A DNA stretch of 64,000 nucleotides from Oscillospiraceae bacterium (lineage in GTDB: Bacteria; Bacillota; Clostridia; Oscillospirales; Oscillospiraceae), in the NCBI GenBank assembly GCA_009781515.1, contig WQXY01000001.1, forward strand, positions 162,789 to 226,788. Reading direction: 5' to 3'. The first letter of the stretch is position 1. Every line of letters starts with the position of its first letter. The notes beneath the pieces were generated by a model, which saw only the letters and a program-made list of their open reading frames with translations, was not told the DNA's origin and searched no databases. Both the position numbers and the translations under genes were made by a program. Below are positions 16,599 to 25,637 of this stretch, one piece after another.

Positions 16599-19025
16599 AT
16601 GGATACTAAGAATATTATTAAAGCAGAGTTTCTGCCGCTGCTTGCACTGCGGGGACTGACTGTATTTCCGAATATGCTGCTCAATTTTGATGTTGAAAGA
16701 GCAATGTCAACGGGTGCTCTTGATGCGGCATCAAATGCTGACAGGAGGATTTTCCTTTTGGCACAAAAGGATATTTCAAAGGAAACACCAAGTCAGCGGG
16801 ATTTACACAAGATTGGAACAATCTGCTATATTAAACAGGTGCTGAAGGTTCCCGGCGGGGGAATGAAAGTGCTTGTTGAGGGGAGCTGCCGCGCAAGGCT
16901 TCTTTCTATCCATGAAGAGAAAAAGTTTTATACGGCAGAGGTAGAGCCGATACCCGAAAAGCTGATGCTTCGTAAAACTGCAAAAATCGAAGCGCTTATC
17001 CGCAAATGCCTCGGACTGTTTGACAACTACTCGGCAGTATCGCCGGGGATTTCAAAGGAAACGGTGCTCAACCTGTTTAACATAACAGACCCCGGCAGGC
17101 TTTCCGACTATATTATTCAAAATATTTATACGAAGCCTGAAAATAAACAGCTAATTCTTGATACCGTAGACCCTGTTAAACGCCTTGAGGTCACAAATGA
17201 TGTACTCGCGCGTGAGATAGAAATTCTATCTATTGAGCGTCAGATTGACTCAAAGCTTCGTGCAAAGCTTGAGGGTAATCACAGAGACCATGTGCTCCGT
17301 GAGCAGCTGAGAGTTATTCAATCGGAGCTTGGCGACGGTTTTTCGGATGAAGCAAGTGAGCTTCATATATACCGCAGGCAGATTGCCGACTTAGGACTTG
17401 AAGACGATATCGAAATGAAGATATTTCGAGAGGTCGACAAGCTTGAAAAGCAGGCATTCGGTTCTGCCGAGTCGTCTGTTATCCGAAATTACCTTGACAC
17501 TATTATTGAGCTTCCGTGGAAGAAAAAAACAAAAGAACGCATTGATATAACTAAAGCACGTAAGATACTTGACCATGACCATTTTGGTCTTGATAAAGTA
17601 AAAGAGCGTATCTTGGAATTTCTTGCGGTAAGGCAGCTTTCACCGGAAATTAAAGGCGCTATAATTTGTCTTGTAGGACCTCCGGGGGTGGGTAAAACCT
17701 CTGTTGCCATTAGCGTAGCAAGAGCGCTCAACAGAAAGCTTGCAAGGCTTTCTCTCGGTGGTGTGCATGATGAAGCTGAAATAAGAGGGCACAGGAAAAC
17801 ATATATCGGAGCTATGCCAGGCAGGATTATCTCTGCCTTAAAACAAGCGGGCAGCAGCAATCCGCTTATGTTGCTCGACGAGATTGACAAGCTCGGGCGT
17901 GACCACAGGGGAGACCCTGCATCCGCACTGCTTGAAGCTCTCGACCCCGAACAAAATAAAACATTTCGTGATAATTATCTTGAAATTCCATATGATTTAT
18001 CCGAGGTTATGTTTGTAACGACAGCAAACTCTACAGATACAATACCGCGTCCGCTGCTTGACAGAATGGAAGTTATTGAGCTTACAAGCTATACCGACAT
18101 CGAAAAGCTTGAAATCGCAAAACGTCACATCATTTCCAAGCAAAGAAAAAAACACGGTCTTTCCGGACGGCAGCTAAAACTTCCCGATGATGTTATCCTT
18201 GAGATTATTTCCTCATATACAAGAGAGTCGGGCGTTCGTATGATGGAGCGTGAGATTGCGGCTGTGTGCAGAAAAACGGCAGCCAAGATTGCCTCAAAAG
18301 AGCTTACATCTGTCACGCTCACTGTGGATAAACTCGATGAATACCTCGGTGTGCGTAAGTTTAAGCCGGAAATTGTTCCGCAGGGCTTTGAAACAGGAAT
18401 TGCAAACGGTCTTGCATGGACAACCACGGGCGGCAGTGTGCTTGAGGTTGAGGTAAATGTGCTGCTCGGAACGGGCAAGCTTGAGCTTACGGGTAATCTC
18501 GGCGACGTGATGAAAGAGTCCGCACATGCGGCTGTTTCATACATCAGAAGCAGAGCCGAAAGATTAAACATCGAGCCGGATTTTTACACAACACATGACA
18601 TTCATATACATTTTCCCGAGGGTGCAATACCAAAGGACGGCCCGTCGGCAGGCATTACAATGTGCATAGCGGCAATATCAGCACTAAGCGGCGCTCCGAG
18701 CCGCAGAGATATTGCAATGACAGGCGAAATTACGCTCAGAGGGCGAATATTGCGAATTGGTGGGCTTAAGGAAAAAACCATGGCGGCACTTCGTGCAGGG
18801 GTAAAAACAGTCATAATACCTGCAGATAACGAGCCGGACCTCGATGAAATCGACCAAACAGTCAGAAGTCAGCTAAATTTCATTACAACTGACAATATTG
18901 ATGATATTTTGGATGTTGCACTTGATTTTTCAGCTGCCCGAGAAAAAGCGGCAGTAAAATCCATACCGCCGCATATTGACACCAAAAAGCAGCGTTCTAT
19001 TACAGATGTGACAATTAAGCATTAG
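16599..19025 (+). CDS. lon: ATP-dependent protease Lon
   Basis: The 808-residue protein has the N-terminal substrate-binding domain, a coiled-coil region, the AAA+ module (GPPGVGKTS; MLLDEIDK) and the C-terminal peptidase with the Ser-Lys dyad: Ser683 in DGPSAG and Lys726 in GGLKEK. It degrades misfolded and regulatory proteins in the cytoplasm. The start at 16599 has GAGGAG eight bases upstream. It is followed 13 bases later by engB, as in Bacillus lonA-ysxC. Confidence 0.97.
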   Translation: MDTKNIIKAEFLPLLALRGLTVFPNMLLNFDVERAMSTGALDAASNADRRIFLLAQKDISKETPSQRDLHKIGTICYIKQVLKVPGGGMKVLVEGSCRARLLSIHEEKKFYTAEVEPIPEKLMLRKTAKIEALIRKCLGLFDNYSAVSPGISKETVLNLFNITDPGRLSDYIIQNIYTKPENKQLILDTVDPVKRLEVTNDVLAREIEILSIERQIDSKLRAKLEGNHRDHVLREQLRVIQSELGDGFSDEASELHIYRRQIADLGLEDDIEMKIFREVDKLEKQAFGSAESSVIRNYLDTIIELPWKKKTKERIDITKARKILDHDHFGLDKVKERILEFLAVRQLSPEIKGAIICLVGPPGVGKTSVAISVARALNRKLARLSLGGVHDEAEIRGHRKTYIGAMPGRIISALKQAGSSNPLMLLDEIDKLGRDHRGDPASALLEALDPEQNKTFRDNYLEIPYDLSEVMFVTTANSTDTIPRPLLDRMEVIELTSYTDIEKLEIAKRHIISKQRKKHGLSGRQLKLPDDVILEIISSYTRESGVRMMEREIAAVCRKTAAKIASKELTSVTLTVDKLDEYLGVRKFKPEIVPQGFETGIANGLAWTTTGGSVLEVEVNVLLGTGKLELTGNLGDVMKESAHAAVSYIRSRAERLNIEPDFYTTHDIHIHFPEGAIPKDGPSAGITMCIAAISALSGAPSRRDIAMTGEITLRGRILRIGGLKEKTMAALRAGVKTVIIPADNEPDLDEIDQTVRSQLNFITTDNIDDILDVALDFSAAREKAAVKSIPPHIDTKKQRSITDVTIKH

Positions 19026-19038
19026 ACGGTGAGATAAA

Positions 19039-19620
19039 ATGAACCTCCATAATGTAGAGTTTATCAAGTCCGCAGCAAAGTCGGCGGATATTTTATCCGA
19101 CGGCAAGCCGCAAATAGTTTTTTCGGGTAAGTCAAATGTCGGCAAGTCTTCGGTTATTAATAAGCTGCTTAACCGCAAGCAGCTTGCCAGAGTGAGCGGA
19201 ACTCCCGGAAAAACCATTCATATAAACTATTTTTTGATTGATAAAAAAGCTTATTTTGTCGACCTGCCGGGTTACGGGTACGCAAGGGTGGCAAAAACCG
19301 AGTATCAAAGATGGTCAAAGCTTATGGAGGAGTTTTTTCAAAAGCCGCAGCTCATTACGCTTGGTATTATGATAGTGGACTCACGCCACAAGCCGACAGC
19401 TGATGATGTGCTCATGGCGCAGTGGTTTAAGGCATCAAAATGTCCTTTGGTATGTGTGGCAAACAAGGTTGACAAGCTTAAAAAAAGCGAAATAGAGGGC
19501 AATATTGCACTTATAAAAAATACACTCGATTTTGATGAGGATACTGATATACTGCAATTTTCTGCGGTAAAAGGTACCGGTAGGGATGAATTAATTGGAC
19601 GGATTTTCAACTTTTTTTAA
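19039..19620 (+). CDS. engB: Ribosome biogenesis GTP-binding protein EngB/YsxC
   Basis: The 193-residue GTPase has G1 GKSNVGKSS, the switch segment GTPGKTIHINYF, G3 DLPGYGYA and G4 NKVDK. It is needed for late 50S subunit assembly. Its last 26 bases overlap the start of the M50 protease gene in another frame. Confidence 0.96.
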   Translation: MNLHNVEFIKSAAKSADILSDGKPQIVFSGKSNVGKSSVINKLLNRKQLARVSGTPGKTIHINYFLIDKKAYFVDLPGYGYARVAKTEYQRWSKLMEEFFQKPQLITLGIMIVDSRHKPTADDVLMAQWFKASKCPLVCVANKVDKLKKSEIEGNIALIKNTLDFDEDTDILQFSAVKGTGRDELIGRIFNFF

Positions 19621-20308
19621 TTTGGACGCACTGCGAGACGCTCTTATTATCGCAATTCCCGCACTTATTTGTATTACCGTCCATGAGCTTGCTCACGGTT
19701 TCACGGCATTTAAGCTTGGTGATAATACCGCAAAAGAAATGGGAAGACTTACCTTAAACCCGATTAAGCACATTGACATTGTGGGGCTTGCGATGATTTT
19801 GCTTGTCGGCTTCGGTTGGGCAAAGCCCGTTCCGGTAAACATGCAAAACTTTAAGCACCCCAAAACATATATGGCAATCACCGCCTTTGCCGGGCCTTTG
19901 TCAAATATACTGCTCGCGGTTGTTGTAATGTTTATTTTCTTTCTGCTTCCCGCACCATATGGCGGCGCGCAGGCGTTTGTGGGTATTTTATTTGCAGAAA
20001 ATGTACCGCTTATCTCAGAGATGATATTTCGCATGGCTATGATTAATGTTATGCTTGCTATATTTAATCTGCTGCCCGTGCCTCCGCTTGACGGCTCCAA
20101 GGTGCTCTTTTCACTGCTGCCGACAAATATGTACAACACTTTGATGAAATATGAGCGCTTTGGTATGCTTTTTATTTTATTGCTTGTGTTTTCGGGACGT
20201 TTTCTCAACTTCGATTTGTTTTCAATATTAATCAGACAACCGACCATGGTTATTTTCTTTAGTATTGCAGAGTTTTCCCAAAATGTAATCGGCTTTTTCG
20301 GAGGATAG
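19595..20308 (+). CDS. Site-2-type membrane metalloprotease (M50 family)
   Basis: The 237-residue membrane protein has the zinc-binding HELAHG motif in its first helix (TVHELAHG, about residue 30) and the third ligand in NLLPVPPLDGSKV near residue 160, with several hydrophobic helices. Such small YwhC/SpoIVFB-like proteases cut substrates within or near the membrane; the substrate here is unknown. It starts inside the end of engB and is followed two bases later by scpA, an order often seen in Clostridia. Confidence 0.88.
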   Translation: MDGFSTFFNLDALRDALIIAIPALICITVHELAHGFTAFKLGDNTAKEMGRLTLNPIKHIDIVGLAMILLVGFGWAKPVPVNMQNFKHPKTYMAITAFAGPLSNILLAVVVMFIFFLLPAPYGGAQAFVGILFAENVPLISEMIFRMAMINVMLAIFNLLPVPPLDGSKVLFSLLPTNMYNTLMKYERFGMLFILLLVFSGRFLNFDLFSILIRQPTMVIFFSIAEFSQNVIGFFGG

Positions 20309-20310
20309 AT

Positions 20311-21114
20311 ATGGAAATTCCTGTTTTTAAGCTGCCGGGTATAGTAAAAGAAAAAGAAGATATGTCTGACTTTGAGGGTCCGCTTACGCTTATTTTGCAG
20401 CTTCTCAGTAAAGACAAGGTGGAAATTAGGGATATCAGCATATCAAACATACTTGACCAGTATTTGGCATATCTTGATGAGATGGAAGAACTAAACTTGG
20501 ATATTGCAAGTGAGTTTGTTGCAATGGCGTCACATCTTACATATATCAAGACAAAAATGCTTCTCTCAGACGGTCAGGAGGTCACGGAGCTTGAGCAGCT
20601 TATTACATCGCTTGAGGAGCTGCAACGTGGTGATACATACCTGCAGATAAAAGAAGTGGCACAGACCCTGTCGGGAATGTACACAAGAGAAGCCTTGATG
20701 ATGGCAGGGCCTCCCGAATATCACGCACCCGACAGTGAGTATAAATATGTTCATATAAGCGACGAGCTGCTTGAAGCTATTTACAGGGTTGTCGGCAAGG
20801 AAAACTTAAAGTTCAGCAGCATAAACACAAGAGAGCCTACATATCCCGAGCGCGTGGTTTATCCGATTTCCGAAAAAATCGATCAGGTGGTCGAGAAGTT
20901 AAAACGTAAGGGCAAAATTACTGTTGCAGGGCTATTTTCCGATTGTCAGAGCCGTACCGAGCTTATCGCTACACTTGTAGCAGTGCTTGAGCTTTGCAGG
21001 GTCGGCAGTGTTTTAATAAGCGGCGAGGCGGATAACTTGAACATTTCATACACAGGCAGCGGCAGGGAAACCGAGATAACTGATTTTACATCGTCTGTTG
21101 ATGCTGACGAGTGA
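20311..21114 (+). CDS. scpA: Segregation and condensation protein A
   Basis: The 267-residue kleisin joins SMC and ScpB in the chromosome condensation complex. The N-terminal FEGPLTLILQLLSKDKVEIRDI block and the winged-helix C-terminus are characteristic. ScpB follows 12 bases downstream. The extreme C-terminus carries a short extra tail (ETEITDFTSSVDADE). Confidence 0.95.
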   Translation: MEIPVFKLPGIVKEKEDMSDFEGPLTLILQLLSKDKVEIRDISISNILDQYLAYLDEMEELNLDIASEFVAMASHLTYIKTKMLLSDGQEVTELEQLITSLEELQRGDTYLQIKEVAQTLSGMYTREALMMAGPPEYHAPDSEYKYVHISDELLEAIYRVVGKENLKFSSINTREPTYPERVVYPISEKIDQVVEKLKRKGKITVAGLFSDCQSRTELIATLVAVLELCRVGSVLISGEADNLNISYTGSGRETEITDFTSSVDADE

Positions 21115-21126
21115 GGGGAATAATAA

Positions 21127-21807
21127 ATGGAAAACCGTGATATAGAAAGTGCGATAGAGGCAATACTGTTTGTTTCGGGCGAGCCTGTTAAGGTGTCCCG
21201 TATTGCAGGGGTGCTTGATGTTGAAGAAATTTTGGTTGAAGAAGCCGCAGACAGGCTCAGCAACACCTATAGCTTTGAGCGGCGCGGTATAAGGCTTATA
21301 CGGCTTGAAGACAAGCTGCAGCTTTGCTCCTCGCCCGAGTATGCGGATTTTATCAGACGCACCTTGGAAACAAGAAAGCCTCCGCAGCTGACAGGCCCTG
21401 CCCTTGAGGTGCTTGCGATTATTGCATATTTTGGTCCTATCACAAAAGCATATGTTGAGCAAATCAGAGGTGTTGACAGTTCGTATACAGTGGGGCTTTT
21501 GCAGGAGCGTGAGTTGATTGAGGGTTGCGGCAGGCTCTCTGCGCCCGGCCGCCCGATGCTATACAGGACAACTCATAACTTCCTGCGTACATTCGGGCTT
21601 GAGTCACTAAAGCAGCTTCCGGAGCTGCCGCATGTTGAGGGTGCATCGGACGAAAAAGAGGGCATACAATCTGCCATACTTGAGCTCAAAGCACGCGAGG
21701 CTGAAATGGAAGCTCTCGCCGAAGCCGAAGTCAAAACTGACCCACAGCAAATTCAAATCGATGAAGAAACAAACGAAGAAACAGAATTAAACTCACAATC
21801 GGAGTAA
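21127..21807 (+). CDS. scpB: Segregation and condensation protein B
   Basis: The 226-residue protein has the tandem winged-helix fold of ScpB, with diagnostic segments IEAILFVSGEPV and LEVLAIIAYFGPITKAYVE, then RTTHNFLRTFGL. It regulates the SMC-ScpA ring. The last 50 residues are a Glu-rich tail, probably disordered. The gene is directly downstream of scpA. Confidence 0.95.
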   Translation: MENRDIESAIEAILFVSGEPVKVSRIAGVLDVEEILVEEAADRLSNTYSFERRGIRLIRLEDKLQLCSSPEYADFIRRTLETRKPPQLTGPALEVLAIIAYFGPITKAYVEQIRGVDSSYTVGLLQERELIEGCGRLSAPGRPMLYRTTHNFLRTFGLESLKQLPELPHVEGASDEKEGIQSAILELKAREAEMEALAEAEVKTDPQQIQIDEETNEETELNSQSE

Positions 21808-21810
21808 ATT

Positions 21811-22443
21811 ATGTTAGTTGTTGCGATAATTTTATTGGTTTTACTTCTTTTGGCTTTACTTCGCGTCGGGATTATTATAGAGTATGATAGCGACGGGCTT
21901 GGTCTTTGGGTTAAGGTTGGTTTTATTAAGCTTCGTGTCAAAACGGACGGTGTGAAAAAACCAAAGAAAAAAAAGGAAAAGAAAGATAAAAAAAGCTTCA
22001 AACCCGGCAGTCTGCGTGATTTTCTCGAGATACTAAAATCAATAAAGGAAGTGCTCTCAAGGCTTCGCAGACGTCTTCTTATAAAGACTCTTGTTATCCA
22101 CTATACATCGGCAGATGAAGACCCTGCAAAAACAGCAATAGGTTTTGGCACGGCAAATGCGGTTTTCGGGGCGGTTATCCCGATTTTGGAGCAGCATTTC
22201 AGGATAAAAAAGCGTGACCTTAGAGCTGCAGCAGATTTTGACTCGCAAGAGCCGGGTATTTATGCAAAAATTTCAATTTCAATAGCAGTTTGGGAGATAG
22301 TATATGTATTATTTGCGTTATTACCGCTCTTTAAGGTAATTTCTGCAGATACAACTCAAAGAAAGGGTGTGGAAAAAAATGGAAAAGCAACCAATAAGCA
22401 ACCTAATGGAAACCACAATGCAGAAAATAAGAGAGATGATTGA
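21811..22443 (+). CDS. DUF2953 membrane-associated protein
   Basis: The 210-residue protein has an N-terminal membrane helix (residues 2-22), a Lys-rich stretch (KKPKKKKEKKDKKSFK, about 48-65) and the DUF2953 core with IHYTSADEDPAKTAIGFG. In Bacillus the homologue YtfI sits beside ytfJ, as here. The function is unknown but the neighbourhood points to sporulation. Its 3' end overlaps the next gene by about 65 bases, which is long. Confidence 0.8.
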   Translation: MLVVAIILLVLLLLALLRVGIIIEYDSDGLGLWVKVGFIKLRVKTDGVKKPKKKKEKKDKKSFKPGSLRDFLEILKSIKEVLSRLRRRLLIKTLVIHYTSADEDPAKTAIGFGTANAVFGAVIPILEQHFRIKKRDLRAAADFDSQEPGIYAKISISIAVWEIVYVLFALLPLFKVISADTTQRKGVEKNGKATNKQPNGNHNAENKRDD

Positions 22444-22759
22444 CGCCAACACTATTGTTGGTGAGCCAATCACAACCCCCGACGGCATGATGCTCATTCC
22501 TGTTTCAAAGGTTACATTTGGTTTTGTCGGCGGCGGTTCGGATTTTACGCAAAAGCATGATAAAAGCGGATTTGGCGGCGGAACAGGCGCAGGAGTAAAC
22601 ATCATTCCCGTGGCGTTTTTGGCTGTCAAGGGTGATAATGTTGAAATGATTTATATCACTCCGCCACCGTCATCAACAGTTGACCGTATAATTGACGCTG
22701 TGCCTGATGTGCTTGACAAATTTACGGACTTTATGAACAAGGACAAAGAAACCGAATAG
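22379..22759 (+). CDS. ytfJ: Sporulation protein YtfJ (GerW family)
   Basis: The 126-residue product matches the YtfJ/GerW spore family: TTMQKIREMIDANTIVGEPI, the Gly-rich GFVGGGSDF and GFGGGTGAGVNI. In Bacillus the protein is needed for spore lysozyme sensitivity and germination. I prefer the ATG at 22379 over a GTG at 22367, because AAGGG at 22363-22367 then serves as ribosome binding site. It is the clearest sign that the organism belongs to a spore-forming lineage. Confidence 0.88.
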   Translation: MEKQPISNLMETTMQKIREMIDANTIVGEPITTPDGMMLIPVSKVTFGFVGGGSDFTQKHDKSGFGGGTGAGVNIIPVAFLAVKGDNVEMIYITPPPSSTVDRIIDAVPDVLDKFTDFMNKDKETE

Positions 22760-22780
22760 GTTAGTTTGAATGGTCATTTT

Positions 22781-23509
22781 ATGCAGCAAAAATGTGAAAG
22801 GCTTCAAAAGATACTCTCAGCTTACGGTATAGCCTCACGCAGAGATGCGGAAGTTATAATATCAAGCGGGCGCGTCAGAGTGAACGGGAAAATTGCAACA
22901 CTCGGAGAGTCTGCAAATGCCTGCACTGACGTAATCGAAGTTGACGGCAAGCCGCTTGCTCAAAAAAGTGAGCCTGTATACATAATGCTCAGTAAGCCTG
23001 TCGGATATCTGACAACCGCTTCCGACGACAGAGGCCGCAAGACTGTTATGGAGCTTTTATCCGATGTAGGCACGAGAGTATATCCCGTCGGCAGGCTTGA
23101 TTTGAATTCCGAGGGTCTGCTGCTGCTGACAAATGACGGGGACTTTGCAAATACGGTGTCACATCCGTCAAACGGCAAACTTAAGGTTTACGAGGTTGGT
23201 GTAAGAGGTGACATAGCCAAAGCCATAGAGCTTTTGCAAAAGCCTGTTATTATACCTGAAAACGACGATACAACAACCGCTGTTGTTAAAGCTGAAAGTG
23301 TGAAGCTTATAAGCAAAACAGCAAGCGGCGGTTATATAGAAATCGCAATAAAAGACGGGCGAAACAGGCAGGTTCGGAAAATGTGCACGGTTTGCGGACT
23401 ACATGTCATAAACCTAAAGCGCAAACGTATCGGCGATGTAGAGCTTGGGGATTTAGAAATAGGGAAGTGGCGGCATTTGACCGCAAGTGAGGTGAAGTCA
23501 CTTGGATAA
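22781..23509 (+). CDS. rluB: Pseudouridine synthase (RluB/RsuA family)
   Basis: The roughly 242-residue enzyme has an N-terminal S4 RNA-binding domain (LQKILSAYGIASRRDAEVII) and the RsuA-family catalytic domain with the Asp-containing VGRLDLNSEGLLLLTNDG. It isomerises uridine in rRNA; assignment to 23S (RluB) rather than 16S is from overall similarity. Start choice is uncertain: a TTG at 22766 is also in frame and neither has a good ribosome binding site. The end overlaps the next gene by eight bases. Confidence 0.88.
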   Translation: MQQKCERLQKILSAYGIASRRDAEVIISSGRVRVNGKIATLGESANACTDVIEVDGKPLAQKSEPVYIMLSKPVGYLTTASDDRGRKTVMELLSDVGTRVYPVGRLDLNSEGLLLLTNDGDFANTVSHPSNGKLKVYEVGVRGDIAKAIELLQKPVIIPENDDTTTAVVKAESVKLISKTASGGYIEIAIKDGRNRQVRKMCTVCGLHVINLKRKRIGDVELGDLEIGKWRHLTASEVKSLG

Positions 23510-24359
23510 GGACGTATTATCAGTAATAGAAGCGGCAATGCCCGCTATGTCAAAGTCGCACAAAAAAATCGCAGGGTATATTTTGGATTATTTTGACAAG
23601 GCGGCATTTATGACGGCTGTGCGCCTTGCAAACTTTACGGGAGTTAGCGAGTCTACTGTTGTTAGATTTGCAATGGAGCTTGGTTATGACGGCTATCCCG
23701 AAATGCGGCGCGCCTTGCAGGATACCATGCGCGGAAAGCTCACATCGGTTCAAAGAATTAGAGTGGCAAAAGACAGGCTCGGCACGGGCGATATACTGCG
23801 ACATGTACTCTCATCCGATATCGAGCAGATACGCCAGACTATGGAGCAGACAGACAGTGCTGATTTTGCCAAAGCGGTCGACGCTATTATAGGAGCACGG
23901 AATATATATATTCTCGGGCTTCGTTCATCGTCATTTTTGGCAAAATTTATGGGATTTTATTTTGACCTGCTCTTTAACAACTCAAGGGTTATCAGCGAAA
24001 GCCCCGACAGTGAGGTTTTTGAGCAAATTGTAAGACTCTCGGAGGGTGATTTACTTATTGCAATAAGTTTTCCGAGATATTCGAGACGCACTATCAAAAC
24101 AATGCAGTATTCACGTACTGTAGGTGCTAAAATAATCGCAATTACGGACGGTATAGCCTCACCGCTCACAGAGCTTGCCGATATTTCTCTGTGTGCAAGG
24201 AGCGATATGATTTCATTTCTTGACACACTCGTTGCACCGCTGAGCCTTGTTAATGCACTCGTTGTTGCCGTCAGTGAAAAAGCACCGGGTGATTTATATG
24301 AAAACTTTGAACGTTTGGAAAGAATATGGGAAGAATACGGAGTATATGAACAGATTTGA
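23502..24359 (+). CDS. RpiR-family transcriptional regulator (HTH plus SIS domain)
   Basis: The 285-residue protein starts with TTG after GTGAGGTGAAG. It has an N-terminal RpiR helix-turn-helix (VRLANFTGVSESTVVRFAMELGYDGYPEMR) and a C-terminal SIS sugar-phosphate-binding domain from about residue 125 (NIYILGLRSSSFLAKFMG). Such proteins sense phosphosugars, but no sugar gene is nearby and the target is unknown. It is embedded in an operon with rluB upstream and cmk overlapping its end by 14 bases. Confidence 0.9.
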   Translation: MDKDVLSVIEAAMPAMSKSHKKIAGYILDYFDKAAFMTAVRLANFTGVSESTVVRFAMELGYDGYPEMRRALQDTMRGKLTSVQRIRVAKDRLGTGDILRHVLSSDIEQIRQTMEQTDSADFAKAVDAIIGARNIYILGLRSSSFLAKFMGFYFDLLFNNSRVISESPDSEVFEQIVRLSEGDLLIAISFPRYSRRTIKTMQYSRTVGAKIIAITDGIASPLTELADISLCARSDMISFLDTLVAPLSLVNALVVAVSEKAPGDLYENFERLERIWEEYGVYEQI

Positions 24360-25032
24360 TAAAATTACAGTTGCACTTGACGGTCCTGCCGGGGCGGGCA
24401 AGAGCACACTCGCAAAAAGAGCTGCCAAGTTTTTTAATCTTATGTATGTGGACACGGGTGCCATGTACAGGTGTATCGGTCTTTATGCAAAGCAAAATGC
24501 AGTAGCATCAAAAGATGAAGACGGCGTAAAAGCTTTACTGCCAAGCATAAAGCTTGATATGAAATATGATGAAAACGGTACGCAGCGGATGATATTAAAC
24601 GGTGATGATGTCACTGAGCAAATCAGGCAGCCGGAAATATCAACATATGCATCCGATGTGTCGGCAATGCCTGATGTCAGAAGCTTTTTGCTCTTTATGC
24701 AGCAGGATATGGCACAGCGCTATGATGTAATAATGGACGGACGCGATATCGGAACTGTGGTGCTACCGAATGCAGGACTCAAGATTTTTATCACGGCAGA
24801 TGCCATGGCAAGGGCAAAAAGGCGTTTTATAGAGCTTGAGGAAAAAGGCGTAGCTACAACACTTGATGAAGTGTACAATGAAATGTGCCAAAGGGATAAA
24901 AACGACAGTGAGCGTGCGATTGCGCCGCTGCGGCAGGCAGATGATGCGCTGCTTCTCGATACCACCGAGCTTGATTTAGAGCAGAGCTTTAAGGCTCTTT
25001 GCACTCTTATATCGGAGAGATTTCAAATATGA
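24346..25032 (+). CDS. cmk: Cytidylate kinase
   Basis: The 228-residue enzyme phosphorylates CMP and dCMP. It has the P-loop GPAGAGKST at residues 12-20, YVDTGAMYRC and MDGRDIGTVVLP. I chose the ATG at 24346, preceded by GGAG, because the longer reading frame would add 33 residues lying inside the regulator gene. It shares an ATGA junction with plsC. Confidence 0.96.
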   Translation: MNRFDKITVALDGPAGAGKSTLAKRAAKFFNLMYVDTGAMYRCIGLYAKQNAVASKDEDGVKALLPSIKLDMKYDENGTQRMILNGDDVTEQIRQPEISTYASDVSAMPDVRSFLLFMQQDMAQRYDVIMDGRDIGTVVLPNAGLKIFITADAMARAKRRFIELEEKGVATTLDEVYNEMCQRDKNDSERAIAPLRQADDALLLDTTELDLEQSFKALCTLISERFQI

Positions 25033-25637
25033 ACCCAAAGGAAAGCAAAAGATTTTACAGGGTATGCTATCGTGTAGCAGGTCCTGTCATTCGCTTTTTT
25101 AACCCGATAAAGGTTTTTGGCGATGAAAACAAAATACAAGGGGCGGCGCTCGTTTGTGCCAATCATTCAAGAGCGATTGACCCGTTTTTGATAGCTCTTG
25201 CATTTGGCATTAACACACAAATTCATGTGCTTGCAAAAATTGAGGTTTTCAGAGTTCCTGTTTTATCATATGTTCTCAAAAAGCTTGGTATGATAAGCGT
25301 TGACAGGGGAGCGCTCGATGTAGCGTCAATCAAAAGTTCGCTTTCATATCTGAAAAAAGGTGAAAAGGTTGTTATATTCCCCGAGGGTACACGCATTTCA
25401 GAGCATGACTCCACCGCTGCCAAAAGCGGTGCGGTAAAGCTTGCCGAGCGTGCGGGTGTGCCGATAATGCCTGTTTTTATGCCGAGAAAAAAAGCAATGT
25501 TCAAAAAGACGGCTGTTATATTCGGTGAGCCGTACTTAATTGAAAAGAAAGATACAAAACGGACACCCGAGGACTATGCCATGCTTTCCGAGGAGCTTAT
25601 GAATAAGATACAAGCACTGGAGCCAAAGAGCCTATGA
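25029..25637 (+). CDS. plsC: 1-acyl-sn-glycerol-3-phosphate acyltransferase
   Basis: The 202-residue enzyme adds the second acyl chain during phosphatidic acid synthesis at the membrane. It contains the HX4D catalytic motif in NHSRAIDPF and the substrate motif FPEGTR. The ATG at 25029 overlaps the cmk stop, and a further frame upstream is rejected. The cmk-plsC-ispH order is widespread in Clostridia. Confidence 0.94.
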   Translation: MNPKESKRFYRVCYRVAGPVIRFFNPIKVFGDENKIQGAALVCANHSRAIDPFLIALAFGINTQIHVLAKIEVFRVPVLSYVLKKLGMISVDRGALDVASIKSSLSYLKKGEKVVIFPEGTRISEHDSTAAKSGAVKLAERAGVPIMPVFMPRKKAMFKKTAVIFGEPYLIEKKDTKRTPEDYAMLSEELMNKIQALEPKSL